DNA of 9,033 nt from KLAP211 sp964650085 (GCA_964650085.1 CAZYSE010000044.1:1-9033), one strand, 5' to 3'. Positions 1 through 5,449 are shown, counted from the first letter of the stretch. Notes: generated from the sequence alone by a model not told the origin. A program made the numbers and translations.

Positions 1-129
1 CCACAAAGCTTTCTCACCATATTCAAAATCAACAATCAGCTACATAGGCCATTAGAAGGGATCTTGATATTCTTTTCTGTTGCCGTTATAATCTGGCAAC
101 ATTTATATAAGAAATATGGAAAGTTATAA
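1..129 (+). CDS. C-terminal end of a probable membrane protein (5' partial)
   Basis: Frame 1 is open from the first base to a TAA at 127-129 and encodes the last 42 residues of a protein that begins outside the window. The fragment has a polar stretch with NNQLHRP, then a hydrophobic run of about 15 residues (GILIFFSVAVIIW), then a short basic tail ending in KKYGKL. This is the look of a final transmembrane helix with a cytoplasmic positively charged end. I cannot name the family from this tail. The reading frame overlaps the next gene's start codon by 14 bases. It is too short to be certain, and chance openness over 42 codons is possible, but the membrane-helix pattern makes coding likely. 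Confidence 0.55.
   Translation, partial: PQSFLTIFKINNQLHRPLEGILIFFSVAVIIWQHLYKKYGKL
64..92 (+). promoter_or_regulatory. sigma70-type promoter upstream of the 96-residue protein
   Basis: TTGATA at 64-69 and TATAAT at 87-92 are separated by 17 bases, the ideal spacing for a housekeeping sigma factor. Transcription would start near 99, about 17 bases before the ATG at 116. The site lies inside the end of the upstream reading frame, so chance occurrence in AT-rich coding DNA cannot be excluded. Confidence 0.5.
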
Positions 130-406
130 AAGAGAGCAATATAGTGGTGATTTAATTCAGAACTACCGAGGAATTAGCGGATTAGCTGATAGTGCTTGGG
201 AAAAAATAATTGCAATCACAGTTGAGGTTTCTAAACCAACAAACAATGGTGTTACTACTGACAGACTTTCTTCTAGGGCAATTACTTTTATGGCTTTCGT
301 AGTTGCAGTTTTGGGTAAAGATACAGAAAAAATGACAGAAACTCAAATTAGAGAAGCAGCGGCTCAAGCAAAGCATATGCTAGCACCGGATGTGGCAGAG
401 GTGTAA
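116..406 (+). CDS. Hypothetical protein, 96 residues
   Basis: I do not recognise this protein. It starts at an ATG preceded by an AT-rich stretch without Shine-Dalgarno sequence, like most genes in this window, and ends with TAA. The product is mixed in charge and looks soluble. It has a short hydrophobic patch (ITFMAFVVAVLG, about residues 56-67) too short for a confident membrane span, and an Ala/Glu/Gln-rich probable helix near the C-terminus (IREAAAQAKHML). No cysteine, catalytic motif or signal peptide is visible. It overlaps the end of the upstream gene by 14 bases and runs tail to tail with the SufD-like gene, with one base between the two stop codons. The next in-frame ATG is only at about residue 59, so the start at 116 is the sensible choice. 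A promoter with good -35 and -10 boxes precedes it. Confidence 0.6.
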   Translation: MESYKREQYSGDLIQNYRGISGLADSAWEKIIAITVEVSKPTNNGVTTDRLSSRAITFMAFVVAVLGKDTEKMTETQIREAAAQAKHMLAPDVAEV

Positions 407-407
407 T

Positions 408-857
408 CTAATTACCTAAAAACGCATTCACAATTTCCTTCTCAGCTGATTCTCGGCTTAAGCCCTTCGACATTAAATAATACATTTGGTCTTGATCAAT
501 ATATCCTATTGTCGCCCCGTGCCCTCCTTTAACCTCATTTTCAGTAATCTCCAGGCTTGGAATTGCTCTAGCATAAGCCTTATTCGACACAATAAGGCAA
601 TCAATCTTCAAATATGTATCAGTGTTAGATGCGCCTTTAAGAATCTTTAGTACCCCCTCAAAATCAAACCTAGCAGAATCTTTTAGCACTGCCTTAATAA
701 GTATTCGAGAGGTTAAGTTAGGTTTTGCATGAACAAAGTTCACTTTGGTTTTTAAGTTGTCCTCCCCATTTCCGTCAAATGTTGCAAAGATTTCGGTATC
801 TTCTTCAATAAATAGTTCAGAAGGCACAGTGGATAAGTCGATAATGATTTGTTTCAT
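408..857 (-). CDS. Short SufD-like Fe-S cluster assembly protein (SufB/SufD family core, C-terminal part)
   Basis: The 149-residue product matches the C-terminal part of the SufB/SufD family. In this family SufD forms a beta-helix scaffold with SufB and the ATPase SufC and assembles Fe-S clusters in the cytoplasm. Residues about 43-90 resemble the family's repeated beta strands (NLTSRILIKAVLKDSARFDF, then a GASNTD turn). Residues 97-115 correspond to the conserved ARAIPSLEI segment and the HGA motif, here GGHGA with His113. Residues 120-146 match the closing helices (DQDQMYYLMSKGLS). E. coli SufD has KCSHGA at this site, so the histidine is kept but the cysteine is not. Full-length SufD is roughly 400 residues, and this protein lacks most of the N-terminal part. 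No sufB or sufC is in view, so partners must be elsewhere. It is read divergently from the carboxypeptidase gene and ends with TAG. Confidence 0.8.
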   Translation of the reverse strand: MKQIIIDLSTVPSELFIEEDTEIFATFDGNGEDNLKTKVNFVHAKPNLTSRILIKAVLKDSARFDFEGVLKILKGASNTDTYLKIDCLIVSNKAYARAIPSLEITENEVKGGHGATIGYIDQDQMYYLMSKGLSRESAEKEIVNAFLGN

Positions 858-863
858 GGAAGA

Positions 864-872
864 AGTATATCA
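864..872 (-). promoter_or_regulatory. Extended -10 promoter of the SufD-like gene, placed for a leaderless transcript
   Basis: On the minus strand the sequence reads TGATATACT, that is an extended -10 (TG, one base, TATACT). No convincing -35 box is visible 17 bases upstream, which is usual for extended -10 promoters. Six bases separate the -10 from the A of the ATG at 857, so the predicted transcription start coincides with the start codon. Confidence 0.45.
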
Positions 873-890
873 TTTCTTTGTGCTTTGAGC

Positions 891-926
891 CTCTTACCTG
901 ACGAAGCTTCAGCGTAGTGAGGTGAG
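891..926. repeat. Imperfect inverted repeat in the divergent intergenic region
   Basis: CTC (891-893) and ACCT (896-899) can pair with AGGT (920-923) and GAG (924-926), leaving a two-base bulge. Inside the loop lies the perfect palindrome GAAGCTTC (903-910). The element sits between the two divergent promoters. It is more GC-rich than the surroundings and could be an operator, a small hairpin or a dispersed intergenic repeat. Confidence 0.35.
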
Positions 927-966
927 CCTTTCTGAGCCGATTAGTACTTCATATCAATTCATAATG

Positions 967-972
967 TATAAT
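967..972 (+). promoter_or_regulatory. -10 box of the carboxypeptidase gene, placed for a leaderless transcript
   Basis: A perfect TATAAT is followed by exactly six bases and then the ATG at 979. A transcription start at the usual distance would fall on the start codon. No good -35 hexamer is visible at 16-18 bases upstream. The geometry matches that of the SufD-like gene on the other strand. Confidence 0.45.
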
Positions 973-978
973 AAAGTT

Positions 979-1992
979 ATGAAGAAAAAAATATTACTCG
1001 GATCTCTATTTGTCTTATTAGTAGTTGTAACAACATTTGCAATTATAATGATAATTAAAGGAACGGGTGCGCCAGGGTTAACTCCTTCTGATTCGGACAC
1101 CACTCCACCAGCAGTTTCCATGCCAATAGCTACTATAGAGACTCTCCAGCCAAGGACAAGTTTTGTAGTTGAATCAAACGAAAACATCTCAATTGTGAAC
1201 AAAGATAAATATAAACTTTATCCACTAGAATCGGAAAACGAGAACAAGCTTTATGTTTTAGAGATTTTTAATACAGCACTTGGTAGATCCACTCCAAAAA
1301 TCGAAGTCCAAGACGACTCGGGTAATCTTATTGAGCTAACTCCATCAATAACTAGAGACAACTTTTCTTTCCCAGTAGGATTGAAAGACATTCCTGAGTT
1401 TGATCCCTATATTTATGTTAACGGCGACGATATAACTGCAAACGTGAAAAAAGGAGTGAAGCTGTACACAACTTATGCTCCAACAGATCTAGTTGACTTA
1501 AATCTAGATAAGCTTCTGTACACCAACGCAGTAGGAATAAAATTAAGATCCGAAGCAGCGGACTATTTAGCAATCATGTTGAATCAACTAAAGAAAGATA
1601 CTGGAAAAGACATAGTAATAGCATCTGGTTACAGATCGTATACAAGTCAGCTAACTCAGTACACTAATTGGGTAAGACAATTTGGAGTAGAAGAGGCGGA
1701 TAAAATTTCAGCTAGACCTGGTTATTCCGAGCACCAATTAGGAACTGCAGTAGACTTTATGAGCCAGGACTCTGGATTCGATTTTACTGCAGCTTTCGCA
1801 ACAACACCAGCTGGAGTTTGGTTAGCAGAAAACTCCCATAAATATGGATACGTCCTATCCTACCCAGAAGGAAAGGAGAGTGATACGGGGTATACATATG
1901 AACCATGGCACTACAGATATATAGGTGTAGAGGCAGCTCAAGAATATAATTCTAGCGGTTTGGTGCTAAATAAATTTTTGAGTGTAGAATAA
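979..1992 (+). CDS. Membrane-anchored D-alanyl-D-alanine carboxypeptidase, VanY type (peptidase family M15B)
   Basis: Enzymes of this family are zinc peptidases that remove the terminal D-Ala from peptidoglycan stem peptides outside the membrane. I use the ATG at 979 (337 residues) because it directly precedes KKK and a hydrophobic stretch (residues about 5-26), a typical signal anchor. A longer frame from a GTG at 922 adds an unlikely polar N-terminus and would run through the TATAAT box. A Ser/Thr/Pro-rich linker and a region of about 130 residues that I cannot assign follow. The catalytic domain covers the C-terminal third: SGYRSY (about 216-221), the zinc motif SEHQLGTAVDF with His252 and Asp259, and EPWHY with Glu308 as catalytic base and His311 as third ligand. 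All key residues are present, so it should be active. A role in vancomycin resistance is not implied; no vanRS or vanHAX genes are nearby. Confidence 0.88.
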   Translation: MKKKILLGSLFVLLVVVTTFAIIMIIKGTGAPGLTPSDSDTTPPAVSMPIATIETLQPRTSFVVESNENISIVNKDKYKLYPLESENENKLYVLEIFNTALGRSTPKIEVQDDSGNLIELTPSITRDNFSFPVGLKDIPEFDPYIYVNGDDITANVKKGVKLYTTYAPTDLVDLNLDKLLYTNAVGIKLRSEAADYLAIMLNQLKKDTGKDIVIASGYRSYTSQLTQYTNWVRQFGVEEADKISARPGYSEHQLGTAVDFMSQDSGFDFTAAFATTPAGVWLAENSHKYGYVLSYPEGKESDTGYTYEPWHYRYIGVEAAQEYNSSGLVLNKFLSVE

Positions 1993-2004
1993 TATATCGG
2001 AAAA

Positions 2005-2028
2005 GCCCCAAAGGGGCCACTTCGTGGC
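2005..2028. repeat. Two overlapping GC-rich hairpins downstream of the carboxypeptidase gene
   Basis: GCCCC-AAA-GGGGC (2005-2017) and GCCAC-TTC-GTGGC (2016-2028) are two perfect five-pair stems that share two bases, so they would largely compete. On the plus strand no T-run follows, so neither is a standard intrinsic terminator for the gene ending at 1992. On the minus strand the first stem is followed by TTTT. They may still help to end or stabilise the upstream mRNA. Confidence 0.4.
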
Positions 2029-2135
2029 TAGAAGTCGGAAGTTTGAAGTTAGAAAAAAGGTCAAAGATTAACGGTCAAAGGCTAAAAGCTGAAAGCTAAA
2101 ATCTTTAAATCCCAAAACTTAAAACTTCTAATCCC
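2029..2135. repeat. Degenerate heptanucleotide repeat array with inverted halves
   Basis: The stretch shows a seven-base period. Units read TAGAAGT, CGGAAGT, TTGAAGT, TAGAAAA from 2029; then GGTCAAA, GATTAAC, GGTCAAA, GGCTAAA, AGCTGAA, AGCTAAA from 2059 to 2100. The last third (2101-2135: ATCTTTA, AATCCCA, AAACTTA, AAACTTC, TAATCCC) keeps the period but reads like the reverse complement of the first part. For example AAAGATT at 2063-2069 can pair with AATCTTT at 2100-2106. No open reading frame is supported here. Confidence 0.6.
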
Positions 2136-2141
2136 TTTTTG

Positions 2142-2170
2142 TTGAATTATGGTACTTTATAGATTATAAT
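2142..2170 (+). promoter_or_regulatory. Promoter of tuf
   Basis: TTGAAT (2142-2147) and TATAAT (2165-2170) are separated by 17 bases, close to the housekeeping consensus. Transcription would begin near 2177 and give tuf an untranslated leader of about 130 bases. This is the best promoter in the gene-free region 1993-2307 and lies just after the heptad repeat. Confidence 0.65.
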
Positions 2171-2221
2171 CCTTCATTAGTTTACTCGCTCATCTTATTG
2201 TAAACTTGGTAAAATAAAATC

Positions 2222-2266
2222 AACCCAAGGGAATAAGTAGCGGGTTTTTGTGCCGTTAAACAGCAC
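2222..2266 (+). promoter_or_regulatory. Possible structured leader of the tuf mRNA
   Basis: Within the leader, AACCC (2222-2226) can pair with GGGTT (2242-2246), and the T-run 2245-2249 overlaps and follows that arm, an attenuator-like arrangement. Next GTGC (2250-2253) can pair with GCAC (2263-2266) around a nine-base loop. The stems are short and the first loop is long, so this could be chance. I cannot assign it to a known leader family. Confidence 0.3.
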
Positions 2267-2307
2267 TGGATAAACAACACATTATTTTATATATTATTTG
2301 AAAACAT

Positions 2308-3501
2308 ATGGCAGAATTCGTAAGATCTAAGCCACACGTAAACGTCGGAACTTTAGGTCACATCGACCATGGTAAGACAACTTTGACTGCTGCTTTAGTT
2401 TCATACTCTCAAAGAAAGGGATGGCAGAACTCAGGTAAATCCTATTCTGATATCGCTAAAGGAGGTATTGCTAGAGCTGGATCAAACAAAATCGTTACAG
2501 TTGCATCTTCACACGTTGAATATGAATCTGAAGAACGACACTACGCTCATATCGACTGTCCAGGACACAAGGACTACATCAAGAACATGATTACTGGTGC
2601 TGCTCAAATGGATGGAGCTATCATCGTTGTTTCTGCTGCTGATGGACCTATGCCTCAGACTAAGGAGCACTTATTGCTTGCTAATCAAGTTGGAGTAAAG
2701 CACTTGGTTGTTTTCATCAATAGATTTGATGACAACACAGACGCTGACTTACTTGAATTAATCAAGGAAGAAATGAAGGACTTAATGAAGAAGTATGGAT
2801 ACGATTCAGAAAAGATTCCATTTGTTGTAGGATCAGCTTTATACGGAACTACTGGAGAAAAGGATGGAGACGAGAAGATGGCAGAATTATTAGCTGCTAT
2901 GGACGCTACAATCCCAATGCCAGAGAGAGAAGTTGACAAGCCATTCTTAATGCAAGTTGAAGATGTATTCTCTATCGAAGGAAGAGGAACAGTTGCAACA
3001 GGAAGAATCGGAAGAGGAAAAGTTAAGATCAACGACGTTGTAGAACAAATCGGTTTGATGGATACTGCAAAAGAAGTAACTATCACTGGAGTAGAAATGT
3101 TCAAGAAACAGATGACTGAAGGTCAAGCTGGAGATAATGTTGGATTGTTAATTAGAGGAATCAAGAGAGAAGATATTGAAAGAGGTCAAGTATTAGCAGC
3201 TAAGGGTTCAATTAAACCACACACTGCATTCAAGGCTGAAATCTACATCTTATCAAAGGAAGAAGGTGGAAGACACACAGGATTCGGATCTGGATACAAA
3301 CCACAGTTCTACATCGGAACTGCAGACGTAACTGGAGAAGTTATCTTGGCAGAAGGAACTCAATTAGTTATGCCAGGTGATCACATCACTGCAGACGTTA
3401 AATTGGGAACTAAAGTTGCTTTAGAAGCACAAATGACCTTCGCTATTAGAGAAGGAGGAAGAACAGTTGGAGCTGGAGTAATTACATCTGTAATTAGCTA
3501 A
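2308..3501 (+). CDS. tuf: Translation elongation factor Tu (EF-Tu) with divergent G-domain motifs
   Basis: EF-Tu is the cytoplasmic GTPase that carries aminoacyl-tRNA to the ribosomal A site. Length (397 residues) and three-domain order are normal. The P-loop is GHIDHGKT (17-24), and the catalytic His87 lies in DCPGHKD. G5 is SAL (176-178), domain 2 carries EDVFSIEGRGTV (218-229), and domain 3 ends with IREGGRTVGAGV (380-391). Residues known to contact the tRNA T stem appear kept: Gln333, Thr342 and Glu382, corresponding to Gln341, Thr350 and Glu390 of the Thermus protein. Three G-domain features are unusual. Switch I reads KIVTV (61-65) instead of RGITI and lacks the preceding PEEKA acidic segment. 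PGHAD is PGHKD. The G4 motif NKxD is NRFD (138-141). The frame is intact with well-optimised codons, so it looks functional. It is monocistronic: own promoter, own terminator. Upstream rpsL, rpsG and fusA, often found before tuf, are absent. Start at ATG in ACATATGG, no Shine-Dalgarno. Confidence 0.96.
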   Translation: MAEFVRSKPHVNVGTLGHIDHGKTTLTAALVSYSQRKGWQNSGKSYSDIAKGGIARAGSNKIVTVASSHVEYESEERHYAHIDCPGHKDYIKNMITGAAQMDGAIIVVSAADGPMPQTKEHLLLANQVGVKHLVVFINRFDDNTDADLLELIKEEMKDLMKKYGYDSEKIPFVVGSALYGTTGEKDGDEKMAELLAAMDATIPMPEREVDKPFLMQVEDVFSIEGRGTVATGRIGRGKVKINDVVEQIGLMDTAKEVTITGVEMFKKQMTEGQAGDNVGLLIRGIKREDIERGQVLAAKGSIKPHTAFKAEIYILSKEEGGRHTGFGSGYKPQFYIGTADVTGEVILAEGTQLVMPGDHITADVKLGTKVALEAQMTFAIREGGRTVGAGVITSVIS

Positions 3502-3515
3502 TAGATTTTAAGAGT

Positions 3516-3548
3516 CCCTGTAGCAGAAAATTCTACTACAGGGCTTTT
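3516..3548 (+). terminator. Intrinsic terminator of tuf
   Basis: CCCTGTAG (3516-3523) pairs perfectly with CTACAGGG (3536-3543), giving eight base pairs around a 12-base loop, followed by C and TTTT (3545-3548). It begins 15 bases after the tuf stop codon. Another stem, AGGGC (3540-3544) with GCCCT (3556-3560), would use the 3' arm and could compete with it. Confidence 0.8.
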
Positions 3549-3564
3549 ATTCTGGGCCCTTCTT

Positions 3565-3573
3565 TGTTATAAT
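3565..3573 (+). promoter_or_regulatory. Extended -10 promoter of the S10 operon
   Basis: TGTTATAAT is an extended -10 (TG, one base, TATAAT). The expected -35 position, about 3545-3550, holds only TTTTAT, which is the T-run of the tuf terminator. Transcription would start near 3580, leaving a leader of about 36 bases before rpsJ. The operon therefore appears to be transcribed apart from tuf. Confidence 0.6.
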
Positions 3574-3615
3574 CGAGGGCACAGAATAGAGGAATAGATC
3601 TTTAAATAAACAAGA

Positions 3616-3918
3616 ATGCAAAAAATAAGAGTTAAAATAAAAGGATTTGACTTCAAAGTTGTCGACAAGGCAACAATGGATATTGCAAAAGCAGTTATCG
3701 ATACTGGAGCTACTGTAAAAGGACCAATTCCACTTCCAACAAAGAGATGGAGTATGGCAGTTCACAGAGGACCACATATCGACGGAAAGCATAAAGAACA
3801 CTTTAAGCTATTTGAGCATACAAGACTTTTAGATGTAGTAGATTTTAATGTAAAGACGATTGAATCTTTATCGCATATGCAACTTCCTGCAGGTATCGAG
3901 ATTCAAATCAAAAGTTAA
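3616..3918 (+). CDS. rpsJ: 30S ribosomal protein S10
   Basis: S10 belongs to the 30S head and also acts as NusE in transcription antitermination. The 100-residue product has the family length. It shows the N-terminal KIRVKIKGFD strand, the signature GPIPLPTKRW (37-46), RGPHIDGK in the region usually reading RSPHVNKK, and the closing LPAGIEIQIK. It is the first gene of the operon and follows its promoter by about 40 bases. A GAGGAA lies 22 bases upstream of the ATG, too far for a Shine-Dalgarno interaction. No leader long enough for the L4-binding control known from E. coli is present. Confidence 0.96.
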   Translation: MQKIRVKIKGFDFKVVDKATMDIAKAVIDTGATVKGPIPLPTKRWSMAVHRGPHIDGKHKEHFKLFEHTRLLDVVDFNVKTIESLSHMQLPAGIEIQIKS

Positions 3919-3929
3919 TTGAGAATTTT

Positions 3930-4535
3930 ATGAAAGCAATCCTAGCAAAGAAAATCGGTATGACACAAATCTATAAAGACAACGGCGAAGCAGTTGTAGT
4001 TACAGTTTTCGATGTATCAAATAATGTTGTGAGCAAGGTAGCAGCAGTAGGTAAGAAAAATCAATACGAATTAGCAAAGGATTCAAAGAAATCATCATCA
4101 AAAGCAGAAACAGGAATTTATAAGGAAATTAATTTTGTCCCAAGATTCAAAGAAACATTCACAGTAGCAGACCAAGTAAACTTAGAAGTTGGACAAAAAT
4201 TAAATGCAGATGTTTTTGAGTTAGGAGATGAGGTATCAGTTTCAGGAGTTACAAAAGGAAAAGGATTTCAAGGTGTAGTCAAAAGATGGGGATTCCACGG
4301 AATGCCTAGAACACACGGTTCATCAGACAGAGAAAGAGCACCGGGTTCATTAGGATCAAGAGCAATTCCTGGAAGAGTTTTCAAAGGAAAGAAAATGGGA
4401 GGACATATGGGAACAAGAGCGAAGACAGTTTTAGGTTTAAAAGTAGAATTCATTGACGTAGCTAATGGAATTATTGGAATCAAAGGATCAGTTCCAGGAA
4501 CTAGAGGTACTTATGCAGTAATTAAATCAAGATAA
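3930..4535 (+). CDS. rplC: 50S ribosomal protein L3
   Basis: L3 is an early-assembly 50S protein whose extended loop reaches toward the peptidyl transferase centre. The 201-residue protein begins with the typical ILAKKIGMTQIY. It carries GKGFQGVVKRW (110-120), with Gln114 at the position methylated by PrmB in E. coli, then RTHGSSDRERAPGS and GRVFKGKKMGGHMG (148-161). About residues 48-60 form a Lys/Ser-rich insert, mildly longer than usual. It follows rpsJ after 11 bases and has no Shine-Dalgarno sequence (AATTTTATG). Confidence 0.96.
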   Translation: MKAILAKKIGMTQIYKDNGEAVVVTVFDVSNNVVSKVAAVGKKNQYELAKDSKKSSSKAETGIYKEINFVPRFKETFTVADQVNLEVGQKLNADVFELGDEVSVSGVTKGKGFQGVVKRWGFHGMPRTHGSSDRERAPGSLGSRAIPGRVFKGKKMGGHMGTRAKTVLGLKVEFIDVANGIIGIKGSVPGTRGTYAVIKSR

Positions 4536-4540
4536 TCAAT

Positions 4541-5161
4541 ATGAAAGCAGATTTAGTAAGTTTAGAAAACAAAAAAATTAAAGAAATTGAGCTAGATGAC
4601 GCAATCTTTGCAGCAGAGCCTAATACAAAAGTTTTAACTCAATACGTATTTGTTTACTTATCAAATCAAAGAGAAGGCAATGCAAATACTAAGACTAAAG
4701 CAGAGGTAAGAGGAGGAGGAAAAAAGCCATGGGCACAAAAGGGAACTGGAAATGCAAGAGTAGGTTCTATCCGATCACCAATTTGGAGAGGAGGAGGAAG
4801 AGCACACGGACCATCCAGCGAAGTTAATTGGAGTAGAGATTTAAACAAAAAGTTTAAAAAAGTAGCTTTGAAAACAGCGTTAAGCAAAATCTTTAAAGAC
4901 GGAAAGGTTTCTGTTGTTGAAGGTTTCGAATTAACACCATCTGCTAAAGAAGCGACAAAAATTTTAACATCATTTAATTCTCCTAAGAAAGTAACTATTG
5001 TTACAAGTAAAGTAGAGGACAATGTAATCAAAGCATTCGCAAACTTGCAAAATGTAAAAGTTATGTTCTCAGGAGAGGTAAGTGTATACGATCTTTTAAA
5101 CTCAGGACATCTGATTATAGAAGAATCAGCATTAAATAATCTAAAGGAAAGAAGTTTATGA
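4541..5161 (+). CDS. rplD: 50S ribosomal protein L4
   Basis: L4 binds 23S rRNA domain I and lines the peptide exit tunnel. The 206-residue product has the long basic, Gly-rich tunnel loop at about residues 50-95 (EVRGGGKKPWAQKGTGNARV, then SPIWRGGGRAHGP), followed by the C-terminal alpha/beta domain. In E. coli L4 represses its own operon through the S10 leader; no such leader is seen here. The stop TGA overlaps the ATG of rplW (ATGA), suggesting translational coupling. This is a clear use of UGA as stop, although a TAA comes just two codons later. Confidence 0.96.
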   Translation: MKADLVSLENKKIKEIELDDAIFAAEPNTKVLTQYVFVYLSNQREGNANTKTKAEVRGGGKKPWAQKGTGNARVGSIRSPIWRGGGRAHGPSSEVNWSRDLNKKFKKVALKTALSKIFKDGKVSVVEGFELTPSAKEATKILTSFNSPKKVTIVTSKVEDNVIKAFANLQNVKVMFSGEVSVYDLLNSGHLIIEESALNNLKERSL

Positions 5162-5436
5162 TACTAAAGAAACCAATCGTAACAGAAAAATCAATCAGTG
5201 AATACAAGAATAAAAAGTTCGTATCTTTTGAAGTAGACGTAAATGCAACAAAAGTAAACGCAAGAAGAGAATTTGAAACAATGTACGGTTTGAAAGTTGT
5301 TGCTGTAAAGTCAACAAGTAGAATGGGAAAGTACAAGAGAAATAGAGTAAGTGGAGCTACAATCAAATTGAAAGACAAGAAAATTATGTTGTTCAAGCTT
5401 TCAGAGAAAGATAAATTTGAATTATTAGAAAAGTAA
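5158..5436 (+). CDS. rplW: 50S ribosomal protein L23
   Basis: L23 sits at the tunnel exit and is the docking site for trigger factor and signal recognition particle. The 92-residue protein starts with the family pattern ILKKPIVTEKS (2-12). It continues with FEVDVNATKVNARREFETMYGLKVVAV (24-50) and a basic loop (TSRMGKYKRNR, 53-63). Family length is about 95, so it is complete. The start codon overlaps the rplD stop by four bases. AAGGAAAG lies about ten bases upstream, the nearest thing to a Shine-Dalgarno sequence in the operon. Confidence 0.95.
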   Translation: MILKKPIVTEKSISEYKNKKFVSFEVDVNATKVNARREFETMYGLKVVAVKSTSRMGKYKRNRVSGATIKLKDKKIMLFKLSEKDKFELLEK

Positions 5437-5449
5437 TTAATTAACTGAT

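Noticed and set aside
1..20. Minus-strand ATG at 20 as the start of a gene running out of the window
   Set aside because: Only six codons are visible, there is no promoter on that strand, and the plus strand carries a convincing membrane-helix C-terminus over the same bases.
922..978. GTG start at 922 for the carboxypeptidase
   Set aside because: It adds 19 residues ahead of an otherwise ideal signal anchor (MKKK plus hydrophobic run) and would place the TATAAT inside the coding region.
979..1992. Vancomycin resistance cluster
   Set aside because: VanY-type peptidases are common cell-wall enzymes; no ligase, dehydrogenase, VanX or two-component genes are present.
2029..2135. CRISPR array
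   Set aside because: The period is seven bases and continuous, with no long repeats or spacers and no cas genes nearby.
1993..2307. tRNA or other known RNA gene in the gene-free region
   Set aside because: No T-loop consensus, no cloverleaf-compatible arms, and the sequence is repeat-like or AT-rich.
2685..3104. 139-codon minus-strand open frame inside tuf
   Set aside because: It mirrors a strongly conserved EF-Tu gene and its product is Ser/Thr/Pro-rich antisense-like sequence without family resemblance.
5159..5161. UGA recoding as in Gracilibacteria and Absconditabacteria
   Set aside because: No conserved gene here has an internal UGA, and rplD ends at UGA in the normal ATGA overlap. The L4 end alone is not decisive because TAA follows two codons later.
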